Source: Cladorhizidae sp. MBARI D1340-BT2
Taxonomy: Eukaryota; Porifera; Demospongiae; Poecilosclerida; Cladorhizidae
Assembly (NCBI GenBank): GCA_028752905.1
Contig: JAQNBH010000002.1
Coordinates: 37,169,975 to 37,233,974 of the forward strand
DNA length: 64,000 nt
Reading direction: 5' to 3'
Shown: piece after piece, positions 11,601-21,149 of the stretch
Position numbering within the stretch: the stretch's first letter is position 1
How the letters are laid out: each line of letters opens with the position of its first letter
The notes under the pieces: generated by a model
The model's database searches: none
Told to the model about the DNA's origin: nothing
What the model saw: only the letters and a program-made list of their open reading frames with translations
Made by a program: the position numbers and the translations under genes

Positions 11601-11847
11601 CCTACATAATAATAATATTAGTGATGTTGGTATGGCTGCTCTAGCTGCTGCACTAAAGTCATGCCATGAGCTACACACACTATTCCTAGGTAATAATAAT
11701 ATTAGTGATGTTGGTACAGCTGCTCTAGCTACTGCACTAAAGTCATGCCATAAGCTACAGAGACTATACCTACTTAATAATAATATTAGTGCTGAAGCTG
11801 GTGCTGCTCTAAGAGCTCAACTGAAGTGTCCTCGTATATCTCTATAA
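8641..11847 (+). CDS. NLR-type receptor: CARD-Death-Ig-NACHT-LRR
   Basis: A 1068-residue single-exon protein, probably a cytosolic innate immune sensor. Residues ~20-112 form a CARD-like helical bundle and ~135-228 a Death-like domain (WELLGIALG, then a Trp-containing helix). Residues ~240-338 form an Ig-like fold with core Trp281 and YTC (Cys317); the usual first Cys is missing, with Met267/Ala268 in its place. NACHT follows, with Walker A GRPGSGKTT (421-429), Walker B/DGLDEF (497-506) and the FLHLTFQEFLAALYLSE segment (719-735) typical of NLR proteins. About seven 28-residue RI-type LRRs span ~870-1060. The ATG directly follows a strong 3' splice site, and the TATA and 5' UTR exon lie 2.6 kb upstream. 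CARD and Death suggest oligomerisation-driven signalling. Domains are assigned by eye; NACHT and LRR are certain, CARD/Death good, Ig fairly good. Confidence 0.93.
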   Translation: MSSSVQEDSQAQQNKEYKLLQVHKKDVLSLLSSIDLITLSEELRDSKVISPEMTDLFAELDQAILKPKLRVRYLVHHVYEAVRCNGAIFHGLLEVLEGCGGSVEELARCLSEECSMPEKGAGPETPSSQAVGGDWSFLENDVTYLMKILAEVTHKWELLGIALGFTEAILDDCRAGVNNTLRLHKLLCKWVKGNFPRAATLKGLKERLASDTVGAANVAYCLEEKFWKAKSPVPIIVAERTPGLAIRLKITNQSHHTKVPDGKSTLMAVQVTDDEGASYLWMKEGQALTDGPRYSGSHTPILLIRQATQAAQGKYTCHIAKGNEEVLISEAVILTVIFPPEKEHLITSYAQDADVPEDSWPPKVNSTFINLVLIKKKKEITHAYQYSVRGDADDILETKEKVEYDTVFGEYKSGSLVLVEGRPGSGKTTLVHKVSRDWATGGEVLTSAKLVLHIPLRQLANRKTQDLSDLLDLLYHDREECEKVVRDIKQSNGKGTCFILDGLDEFHPQDETKSIIHQLLNRKYLPAAMVIVTSRPVATDKLRCKQHVTRRIEVLGFSHQQILDYIDTYPFTTDTSSISPAQLKAYLNSHPNLLHMCYLPINVAMICFLYEWERGNIPQTETKIYEHFTQYIVLRNLRRINENAQLDSLDDLRGNDRGYFNKICELALDMTTHSRQSVCQRDTQVQLPLGTGCNDAPTLGLVTVDRTAYLQRLDNTYTFLHLTFQEFLAALYLSELKEEQQIKMIKLYAGEPQMQMVWKFYFGIAKFENKVAQIQHIISSAHMKSSRATPNLYAAQCAFESQQQVVCDSIVQESLSYSGYTLTVADMTAVCYVISTTSHLVTDLDMSACHLHDEHIRALLEKISHNKLNFIKAFRFYGNKLSHVGTAALAAVLKSCHKLHILDLHNNNISDVGTAALAAALKSCHELHTLFLGNNNISDVGSAALATALKSCHKLHILDLGYNNISHVGIAALAAALKSCHKLHTLDLHNNNISDVGMAALAAALKSCHELHTLFLGNNNISDVGTAALATALKSCHKLQRLYLLNNNISAEAGAALRAQLKCPRISL

Positions 11848-12644
11848 TTGATGCATCTCCACCTGAGGAGTATTTCTCATCTGTAAACTGAATCTCACTC
11901 CTAACACTTATAACTGTGCTGCATATTCCACCATCACTAACCTCTCTTCCCCTTGTCTTCATCACTCTGCTACTCATGTTGTCATGTGCACATCACTTTT
12001 TTTTTTATGATACCATTTTTTCCCAACAGCAAATGCTAATAATGTTCATCTAAAAGAAAGTGTATTAAAGAGAGGCTGTTATGCTAAATAATATAATTAT
12101 ATTTTAATTAAGGAAAGATGATGTGTGGTGTCCAGCTCATGACAAGCTAAATTTCAGACCATCTTTCCCTTAGAAATGTTCATCTTTCTGAACTGCCAAG
12201 AACTGCGAGTCATATGACCACACCTTTTTCTAGGCTGTAAAAATTGAACCTTTCAGTTTCAATTCAAAGAGAAATGCCACAGGAGAGATCATTAAATTAG
12301 CTTTTCATGAACTGGACAACCAATATATAGAATAACATTTAATTATAAAATAATAATGTGTTTTTTTACGTAAAATATAATATTTTAAAATATATAATAT
12401 TTAAATAATAACATAACAAAAATAAAGCAATAATAATAAAATAATATTTTAATTAATATAAATAATAAATAAATAATAATTAATATAAAAACATAATTAA
12501 TTTAAAAATAATATAAAAACATAATATTAATGGTAATAAAAATAATAATGGTAATAAAAGATAAAATATATTTTTAATAAATAATATAATAAAATATATT
12601 TTTAATAAATAATATAATAAAATATAATTTTTAATGATAATAGA
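11848..12644. other. NLR 3' flank and AT-rich tract
   Basis: No gene. Probable 3' UTR follows the stop. From about 12330 to 12640 the sequence is almost entirely A/T with AATAAT runs, including many AATAAA hexamers that could serve as polyadenylation signals. Confidence 0.5.
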
Positions 12645-13192
12645 TAAAAGAGAGAAATGTCACAATTTGAGTTCACTGTGAAACTGACATTTTTAACGTC
12701 TGCATTTTAAATTTCAGGAAGCACTAGGAAGATGTGGAGATTTGATTCTGCTCAGTCTGAACAAAGTGTGAGAACATGAAGTTCACTAGCACCCAAAAGT
12801 TGAAAATTGTCAATTTTTGTAGGACGGCAAGGCCTACACAACAAGACATGCCCATGATGACAATGTGTGGTGTTTGCAGTATGAGCCCGCTCCATGGCAA
12901 CACGGTCAACTATTGGATCTCACGACCCAATATGTGACCGTGTTGACATGGAGCTTGCTCCCACTGCACCCACTACACATTGTACTCGTGAGCATGTCAG
13001 TGCTGTATAGCACATGTCCATGAACCACCAGTTTACAATTTTCAACTTCTGGTCCGTAGTGAACTTCAAGGTTATCACGGTTCAAACTGTACAGCATCAA
13101 ATGACCACATTTTCCAAGCACTTCTGAGAGAAGGCCGAAATGTTAAAAAATGTTAGTTTGACAGCAAACTCAAATTGTCTGAAATTCCCTGT
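12645..13192. mobile_element. Fold-back (long inverted repeat) element
   Basis: Two arms of roughly 270 bases are inverted copies of one another with moderate divergence, meeting near 12925. Matching pairs include CAATTTGAGTT (left, ~12662) with the complement of AACTCAAATTG (~13168), GAAGTTCACTA with TAGTGAACTTC, AAAGTTGAAAATTGT with ACAATTTTCAACTTCTGG, and CAACACGGTCA with TGACCGTGTTG-type sequence at the centre. There is no coding capacity. It looks like a MITE/fold-back DNA transposon; superfamily and target duplication are not clear. Confidence 0.75.
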
Positions 13193-13421
13193 AATGAAAT
13201 AAAGTTCAACAATAATTACAATTCCGAGGCCATTAATAATGTCACCTAACCACGCAAGTGTGCTAATAATGGACACCAAACGGCAAACGTGCTAATAATG
13301 GACAGCCAACAGCAAGAGGACACCAAACAGCAGGTTTACCAATAAACACTAGTACAGATCAAGTACTAGCTAGCTTACTAAATAGCGCACACTCTGGGAC
13401 TCACCGTTCAGCCATTGCCGC

Positions 13422-13535
13422 ATGGACACAAGCCAGCACAGACGGGACACTAGCCAGCACAGACGAGACACAAGCCAGCACAGACGGGACACTAGCCAGC
13501 ACAGACGGGACACTAGCCAGCACAGGCGGGGCACA
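13422..13535. repeat. 21-bp tandem repeat, 5 copies
   Basis: Copies of GGACACTAGCCAGCACAGAC plus G, with an ACACAAG variant in alternate units. Confidence 0.85.
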
Positions 13536-13689
13536 AGGCAAGCAAAGGAAAGTGCATCATGATTTGGAGAAGATGTATATGAAGTCAAAATACAAGGTCA
13601 CTCCGAAGACAGTGAGCAGTCTTATTCTTTATTTACAATGGAGTAGCCAACACAAGGCATTCATGGTAGACGTTTATATTTTAACCAAA

Positions 13690-14672
13690 CGCCAGTAGAA
13701 ATGGAATGTGATACTGACGCTGCCCTCACTCTCATAATTAAGGAAACGTATGAGAGGATATGGAAGAGGACTCATATTCAAACATCCAAGGCACTTATGC
13801 CAAGTTGCGGACCCTCGGTAAAAGTGACCTTATTTGGATCAGCATTTGTCACTGTGGAGTTGGCTGAGAAAAAGGTGGTGTTAAATAACACATGGTAGAG
13901 GAGGAAGAACCAAACCTGCTGAGTAGAGATTGGATTACAGGACTCAAATTAAACTTTGGACTAATCAACAGTCTGGTGGGCAGCAATCACTTACAGGCAT
14001 TGCTAGACAAACATGCAAGCTTGTTCAATAATGAGATTAGTACTCTGAAAGGAACCAAGGTGAAGGCACATGTAGACCCAGAAATTAAGCCTAACCTTTC
14101 AGAGCTAGGTCAGTAGCTTACTCTCTATTAGGGAGAAAGTTGAAACAGAGCATGAGAGACCGGAAATCACAGGCATAATTTTACCGGTCCATTAAAGTGG
14201 CTGGGCTGCACATAGAGTCCCTGTAATGAAAAGCAATGGTACTGTTAGAATCTGTGGAGACTATAAGATTACCAATAACTCTGTTTCTCAGGTAGACACT
14301 TATCCTTTACCCAGAGTGTAGGAGTTGTTTGCCATTTTGAATGATTGAAGGTGGTTCACTAAACTTGTCATGCTACAGGCTTACCTACTGTTGGAGTTAG
14401 AGAACGACTCTAAACCGTATATGTCTCCGTGAATATGCATTAGGGGCTATTTCAGTACAACAGGTTACCCTTTGAAGTATCAGCTGCTCCATCTATTTTT
14501 TAAAGGTACATGGAAAACCTGTTACAGGGGTCATCAAGGGTGTTTCCATGTATATAGTTAGTGACTGGGAGCACATCAGAAGAGCATATGGAGAATCTTG
14601 ATTTTGTCTTGTGCAAGCTAGAATTAGCAGGAACTCAATTAAACGAGGCTAAATGCTCAGCTAAAGTTGAAT
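13690..14672 (+). pseudogene. Degenerate Ty3/gypsy pol fragment (protease-RT)
   Basis: The remains of a retrotransposon polyprotein. An aspartic-protease-like start is visible with DTDA in place of the usual DT/SGA. After a frameshift near 13890 comes the LLSRDWI linker typical of gypsy pol. RT-like motifs follow: PVMKSNGTVRICGDYK, a DTYPLPR segment, and a FEVSAAPSIF-like stretch. In-frame stops interrupt it near 14114, 14180 and 14347. The sequence that should encode the catalytic Y-x-D-D box (near 14550) is disrupted by a deletion. No RNase H or integrase and no LTRs are visible; it ends abruptly near 14672. Non-functional. Confidence 0.85.
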
Positions 14673-14937
14673 AGTCGGGCATGTGAGATTGACAAGGATG
14701 GTATAAGGGACCAGCAGTGCAGACCAGCATCCTAAGATCAGCTTGCTTGTGGAAGCTGTTGATGTACTTGATTTCTTCCTCGGTGAGAGCATCTAAGTCA
14801 ATGTCATCCACTCTTGCTGCTTTCCCATTCGGTTCAACTGCAGCCAAGATGACTGCCATGACATGACTGGCAACCATCACATTCAAGTTCAACACTTCAT
14901 AGCATGCATTAGTCATGCTTCTCAGGTTAACCAGCAT
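14640..14937 (-). other. Minus-strand coding-like fragment, unidentified
   Basis: A 100-codon open frame with ordinary amino-acid composition, including an acidic DDIDLDALTEEEIKYINSFH segment. That segment faintly recalls the C-terminus of Xaa-Pro aminopeptidases, but I cannot confirm this. It abuts the gypsy remnant on one side and a 90-bp array on the other, so it may be a piece of a transposed or broken gene. Confidence 0.25.
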
Positions 14938-14980
14938 GAGAGTGCTGATGTCCTTGGTGCCATCCTGTGCATCCTCACCT

Positions 14981-15385
14981 GATCACAACCAAGTCCCTAG
15001 CACCTGTCCTCTTATTCATAGGCATCATGGTGTTGTTGTGATAGTACTGATGAATGCCCCTGTTGTAACTGATCACAACCAAGTCCCTAGCAACTCTCCT
15101 CTTATTCATAGGCATCATGGTGTTGTTGTGATAGTACTGATGAATGCCTCTGTTGTAACTGATCATAACCAAGTCCCTAGCACATCTCCTCTTATTCATA
15201 GGCATCATGGTGTTGTTGTGATAGTACTGATGAATGCCCCTGTTGTAAAACTGATCACAACCAAGTTACTAGCACCTCTCTTCTTATTCATAGGCATCAT
15301 GGTGTTGTTGTGATAGTACTGATGAATGCCCCTGTTGTAACTGATTACAACCAAGTCACTAGCACCTCTCCTCTTATTCATAGGG
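14981..15385. repeat. 90-bp tandem repeat, about 4.5 copies
   Basis: The unit starts GATCACAACCAAGTCCCTAG and recurs at 14981, 15071, 15161, 15253 and ~15343. It is a multiple of 3 and open on both strands. Confidence 0.92.
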
Positions 15386-15419
15386 GCAGTGGCAGTTTTT
15401 ATGTACAACACAGTTCCTG

Positions 15420-15990
15420 TTTGAAACTTTCCTTCACACACCTTTTGGGGATTTGAATATAGCTACCCTCCTCAAAGCTGATGTCTAGTGTGGCCTGGAG
15501 GCCCACCTCAACAATTCCATCATGTCTGATGGTCCTATAGTCCTTGCAATGTCTAGTGTGGCCTGGAGGTCCACCTCAACAATCACATCATGTCTGATGG
15601 TCCTATAGTCCTTGCAAAGTCCTTCCAAATCTCCAGCCAACAGCTCAGCCATGGCAAGAGTAATGCTCCCACAAGGGTCCGAAGGGGACCACTACACACC
15701 TGTCATCAGTCGTGCCTGGAACGATGTATTAGCTAAAGTGGTTTTTGTTGGCCGCCTTGAATTAGAGGCTCAATTGGATTCTGATCCTATCAGTCTTCTT
15801 TCCATTCTCCTCTTCCACCTTGTGAGGGCCTTTTGCATCTCATGGTGCCAAATCATTGGTGCCTTCTGCACCTCAGTCTTCACCGTCATGCTTAGCACTT
15901 GCAGGTGGTTCTTTAGTCCCAGGCTCTCAATATGGTTAGGGTGCAGTCCTATCACATGTAATGGACGATGGCTAAGAAAGACCAATTGTT
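15420..15990 (-). other. Minus-strand coding-like segments, unidentified
   Basis: Read on the minus strand, 15985-15770 is open for 71 codons (contains SHRPLHVIGLHPNHIESLGL). 15660-15460 encodes a segment with KDYRTIRHD and VEVDLQATLDI, present twice because of a ~90-base local duplication (15484-15552 and 15548-15612). Composition looks coding, but I do not recognise a family. The pieces are in different frames, which suggests separate exons or decay. Confidence 0.25.
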
Positions 15991-16129
15991 ACACATCTAG
16001 AACTCTGAGTGCAGCTGAGAACATTTACTTACAGCTTAACAGCTTAAAAAAGGAAGGTTTAGCAAAACTCATACTATAATAATATGGTAGACCATTTATT
16101 ACCTAGTCTGACCATCGACCTTTGTCTCA

Positions 16130-16545
16130 CCTGCTTAATGAGTCTAGACAAATTCCACCCCTTGCATCATCATGAATTCAACGAAATCACTTTATACAAC
16201 TACTTGTTGTTCAAGAATGAAGACATTCAGAGCAATTCCTGGCAGTCTTTAGTGCATCATGTCATAGGTATTTTTTATGCAGGATGGAGCCTGGCTAGAT
16301 GTAAGTGCACAGGGATTCTGGGGGAATTACGCTAGTCCATTTTTACACAAGATTATGGAGAAAAGAATCTGTATTGTGGCCACCTCCTTTTTAAGAGCCA
16401 AAATATTTAGAGCAATTCCAGGTGAGTATAGATGCCAATGTGACACATGATATCACTGTATCCCTGTAAGAAATCTTACAGGAAAGAAATTATTACCCAA
16501 CCACTACTTTTTAAGAGCAAAACAATTTGTAGTAATTCTTCTTAG
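16130..16545 (+). repeat. Diverged exon/donor-like repeat family, block 1
   Basis: Three degraded copies of a unit with an ACTACTTTTTCAAGAG-like core, a CAGAGCAATTCCAG end and GTGAGTATAGATGCC following. The copy at 16403-16417 has a canonical AG|GTGAGT junction. The downstream 41-bp array begins with a GCAAGTATAGAGGCCTGAG version of the same post-junction sequence. Confidence 0.6.
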
Positions 16546-19095
16546 CAAGTATAGAGGCCTGAGTAATCTCACACTGTTGCACTATGCAAGTATAGAGGCC
16601 CGAGTAATCTGACACTGTTGTACTATGCAAGTATAGAGGCCTGAGTAATCTCACACTGTTGCACTATGCAAGTATAGAGGCCTGAGTAATCTCACACTGT
16701 TGCACTATGCAAGTATAGAGGCCTGAGTAATCTCACACTGTTGCACTATGCAAGAATAGAGGCCTGAGTAATCTAACACTATGCAAGTATAGAGGCCTGA
16801 GTAATCTAACACTATGCAAGTATAGAGGCCTGAGTAATCTCACACTGTTGCACTATGCAAGTATAGAGGCCTGAGTAATCTCACACTGTTGCACTATGCA
16901 AGTATAGAGGCCTGAGTAATCTCACACTGTTGCACTATGCAAATATAGAGGCCTGAGTAATCTCACACTGTTGCACTTTGCAAGTATAGAGGCCTGAGTA
17001 ATCTCACACTGTTGCACTATGCAAGTATAGAGGCCTGAGTAATCTCACACTGTTGCACTATGCAAGTATAGAGGCCTGAGTAATCTCACACTGTTGCACT
17101 ATGCAAGTATAGAGACCTGAGTAATCTCACACTGTTGCACTATGCAAGTATAGAGGCCTGAGTAATCTCACACTGTTGCACTATGCAAGTATAGAGGCCT
17201 GAGTAATCTCAACTGTTGCACTATACAAGTATAGAGACCTGAGTAATCTCACACTGTTGCACTATGCAAGTATAGAGGCCTGAGTAATCTCACACTGTTG
17301 CACTATGCAAGTATAGAGACCTGAGTAATCTGACACTGTTGCACTATGCAAGTATAGAGGCCTGAGTAATCTCACACTGTTGCACTATGCAAGTATAGAG
17401 ACCTGAGTAATCTCACACTGTTGCACTATGCAAGTATAGAGGCCTGAGTAATCTCACACTGTTGCACTATGCAAGTATAGAGGCCTGAGTAATCTCACAC
17501 TGTTGCACTATGCAAGTATAGAGACCTGAGTAATCTCACACTGTTGCACTATGCAAGTATAGAGGCCTGAGTAATCTCACACTGTTGCACTATGCAAGTA
17601 TAGAGACCTGAGTAATCTGACACTGTTGCACTATGCAAGTATAGAGGCCTGAGTAATCTCACACTGTTGCACTATGCAAGTATAGAGGCCCGAGTAATCT
17701 CACACTGTTGCACTAAGCAAGTATAGAGGCCTGAGTAATCTCACACTGTTGCACTATGCAAGCTTGAGTAATCTCACACTGTTGCACTATGCAAGTATAG
17801 AGGCCTGAGTAATCTCACACTGTTGCACTATGCAAGTATAGAGGCCTGAGTAATCTCACACTGTTGCACTATGCAAGTATACAGGCCTGAGTAATCTCAC
17901 ACTGTTGCACTCTGCAAGTATAGAGGCCTGAGTAATCTCACACTGTTGCACTATGCAAGTATAGAGGCCTGAGTAATCTCACACTGTTGTACTATGCAAG
18001 TATAGAGGCCTGAGTAATCTCACACTGTTGCACTATGCAAGTATAGAGGCCTGAGTAATCTCACACTGTTGCACTATGCAAGTATAGAGACCTGAGTAAT
18101 CTGACACTGTTGCACTATGCAAGTATAGAGGCCTGAGTAATCTCACACTGTTGCACTATGCAAGTATAGAGACCTGAGTAATCTCACACTGTTGCACTAT
18201 GCAAGTATAGAGGCCTGAGTAATCTCACACTGTTGCACTATGCAAGTATAGAGGCCTGAGTAATCTCACACTGTTGCACTATGCAAGTATAGAGACCTGA
18301 GTAATCTCACACTCTTGCACTATGCAAGTATAGAGGCCTGAGTAATCTCACACTGTTGCACTATGCAAGTATAGATGCCTGAGTAATCTCACACTGTTGC
18401 ACTATGCAAGTATAGAGGCCTGAGTAATCTCACACTGTTGCACTATGCAAGTATAGAGGCCTGAGTAATCTGACACTGTTGCACTATGCAAGTATAGAGG
18501 CCTGAGTAATCTCACACTGTTGCACTATGCAAGTATAGAGGCCCGAGTAATCTCACACTGTTGCACTATGCAAGTATAGAGGCCTGAGTAATCTCACACT
18601 GTTGCACTAAGCAAGTATAGAGGCCTGAGTAATCTCACACTGTTGCACTATGCAAGCTTGAGTAATCTCACACTGTTGCACTATGCAAGTATAGAGGCCT
18701 GAGTAATCTCACACTGTTGCACTATGCAAGTATAGAGACCTGAGTAATCTCACACTGTTGCACTATGCAAGTATAGAGCGCTGAGTAATCTCACACTATT
18801 GCACTATGCAAGTATAGAGGCCTGAGTAATCTCACACTGTTGCACTATGCAAGTATAGAGGCCTGAGTAATCTCACACTGTTGCACTATGCAAGTATAGA
18901 GGCCTGAGTAATCTCACACTGTTGCACTATGCAAGTATAGAGGCCTGAGTAATCTCACACTGTTGCACTATGCAAGTATAGAGGCCTGAGTAATCTCACA
19001 CTGTTGCACTATGCAAGTATAGAGGCCTGAGTAATCTCACACTTTTGCACTATGCAAGTATAGAGGCCTGAGTAATCTCACACGATTGTACTATG
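16546..19095. repeat. 41-bp tandem array, about 62 copies
   Basis: The unit is GCAAGTATAGAGGCCTGAGT followed by AATCTCACACTGTTGCACTAT. Variants include GAGACCTGAG, GAGGCCCGAG and shortened units (near 16770, 17760, 18655). The block containing GCTTGAGTAATC occurs twice (17761 and 18655, about 895 bases apart), which shows a higher-order duplication. No gene. Confidence 0.95.
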
Positions 19096-20068
19096 CCTGA
19101 TGCAAAATTACTGCAAAGAAATCTATCCTGGAGCAAGTATTTTCCTAAGAGATAAAGAATCCATGGAAATTCTATATAAGCATAGATGCACAACATATTA
19201 CTCTATGCCTGCAACAGAAAAGAAACCGATCCTCAAAAAAATAATTCTCCAGTAAGAAAGAATGTGCAGGAATTCCAGGTAAGTATGGATGCTTGAGTAG
19301 CATCATTGTATGAATGTGTATCTGCAACACAATATACAACCAAGATATCTATAATGCAGCAACTACTTCCTCAGTGGAGAAATACTTTATAGCAGTTCTG
19401 ATTAAACATAGTCTCTGAGTAACATCACTAAGACTGCAACAAAACATAATATTATAGCAAAGAAATCTACAGAATTGCAACTTCTTTTTCTTCAAGAGTG
19501 AGGTAACATTCAGAGCATTCCAGGTAAGCATAAATGCCTGTGTAGCATCACTTTATAACTATATGCTTGCAACAACATTTGCAGTAAAGAAATCAATCTC
19601 GAGGAACTACTTTGTCAAGTGAGAAAAAATTCACAGCTATTAATTTTGATGTAAATAATAGATGCCTGTTTTGCATGCCTGTTTTGCATAATTATATCAT
19701 AACTCCCTTTGCAAACAGAGAAACAGAGATTGCAATTGAGAGTGTAATGATGTGATACTGAGTACACATGGACTTGGCAGATAAAGAACTAAATGACATG
19801 GGAAGTGTAGCTAGAGCAAACAAAGATATTTGAAGAATATTGCTCTGTCAAAAAAGATATAATGCACAGTTTGTAATACCCACGAACACTCGCACAACTG
19901 CTATAGTCCCCAAATGTAGCCTCACAAACAGCTCTTCTCCCTTCTTCTCTTTTCGTGGGAGTAGCGCAGGCTTTGTAAATTCCGTCAACTATCCCATATT
20001 GTGTGGGTAGGTTTGGATATTTGGCTTGCACACTCGCTCAGTAACTAGTCGATAATAAGTACTGGTCG

Positions 20069-20211
20069 ATATGTTCCATCCAATCTATGAATCTGATGCA
20101 AAGGGTGTTAATATGCTACCATGTTTTGAAGTGTATTGATTGGCAGGGCATTCATAGATTGTGCAGCACAATCTATAGATTGGACAGATTCATAGATTGG
20201 ATGGAACATAT
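20069..20211. repeat. Nested inverted repeats
   Basis: A 27-base arm (20069-20095, beginning ATATGTTCCATCC) is perfectly complementary to 20185-20211. Inside the loop, 20154-20176 is a second perfect palindrome, ATAGATTGTGC-A-GCACAATCTAT. It could form a stem with a secondary stem, or be a small fold-back element. Confidence 0.85.
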
Positions 20212-20475
20212 ATATCAATTTATATATCAAATAAACATATATATATATAAAATAAAATTATGTATTTCACCAAACATATGTATATATATATAATTATATC
20301 AATTATTAAAACATATCTATATCAAATAAACATATATATATATATCAAATAAACATCTAATATATCATCATATATATACATCATAATTATATATATATAT
20401 ATACATATAATCTAATAAACATATAAATATCAATTATATATATCAAATATATATTATATATATATCAAATAAACA
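20212..20475. repeat. TA-rich low-complexity tract
   Basis: Mostly ATATAT runs and ATCAAATAAACATAT-type phrases. No gene. Confidence 0.9.
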
Positions 20476-20620
20476 TCTTTTATGCAACTACTTTTTCAAG
20501 AGGGAATTGATTCAGAGCAATTCCTTGTTAGCATAGATGCCTCTGTACGTAGCATCAGTCACTTAGGACTGGCAAATAACTTATATACAAAAAATCTATT
20601 CTGGAAAAATAGTTTTCTAC

Positions 20621-21149
20621 TCAAGAAGGAGATGAGCTGGATTGGTAGACTTATACCACATAAAGAAAGCCGCCATTCATCAGCCAACCACTCTCACTAC
20701 TCAGTGGACCACCAAAAGGTAAAATCTATCTTTTGTTGCAGAAAATGAACAACAATGCAAGACTTGCCATCCAGCCTCTCTGTAAAAGTATTCTCCTCAC
20801 ACATAGTTCAGAGGTATATATATACCTCCTAGTAACTCACTTTGAAGACTCTCTGTGTCTACTCTGGGATAAGATCTCCCAACAATGAAAATAGCAACAG
20901 CTTCAATCCTTCAGTCAGACAATGCCAAACAACAAGTCAATGACTTCCCTTGCCAGGGAGAAGGCCTGGTGGAAGTTCCTCACAATGCTTATAATATTGT
21001 CAGTCATTCAGGCAGGCATGCAGCTAGAACATAACACATTGTGGGAGAAGCTTGAAGACCATCCCTGCACTCATGATTGTTCTTGTTCCTATGGGAGTTC
21101 AGCGCTGACAGTTCTGGTTCTTAGAATGCAGAAACTTACATAACTGTTA
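20621..21149. other. Unique stretch, no gene assigned
   Basis: It contains an 18-base perfect palindrome GAGGTATATATATACCTC at 20811-20828. A 73-codon frame at 20922-21143 has a hydrophobic segment (FLTMLIILSVI), but there is no splice or promoter support and I do not recognise it. Confidence 0.3.

Larger units (their letters stand above)
19096..20620 (+). repeat. Diverged exon/donor-like repeat family, block 2
   Basis: More degraded copies of the family seen before the 41-bp array. AG|GTAAGTATGG occurs near 19279 and AG|GTAAGCATAAATGCC near 19523. Partial copies lie around 19370-19420, 19600-19670 and 20481-20560 (CTACTTTTTCAAGAG, then CAGAGCAATTCC and AGCATAGATGCC). Spacing is irregular, about 110-200 bases. 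The part from 19680 to 20480 is unrelated and includes inverted repeats and TA-rich sequence. Confidence 0.5.

Noticed and set aside
13370..13588. Minus-strand ORF with LCWLVSR repeats
   Set aside because: Product of the 21-bp tandem repeat.
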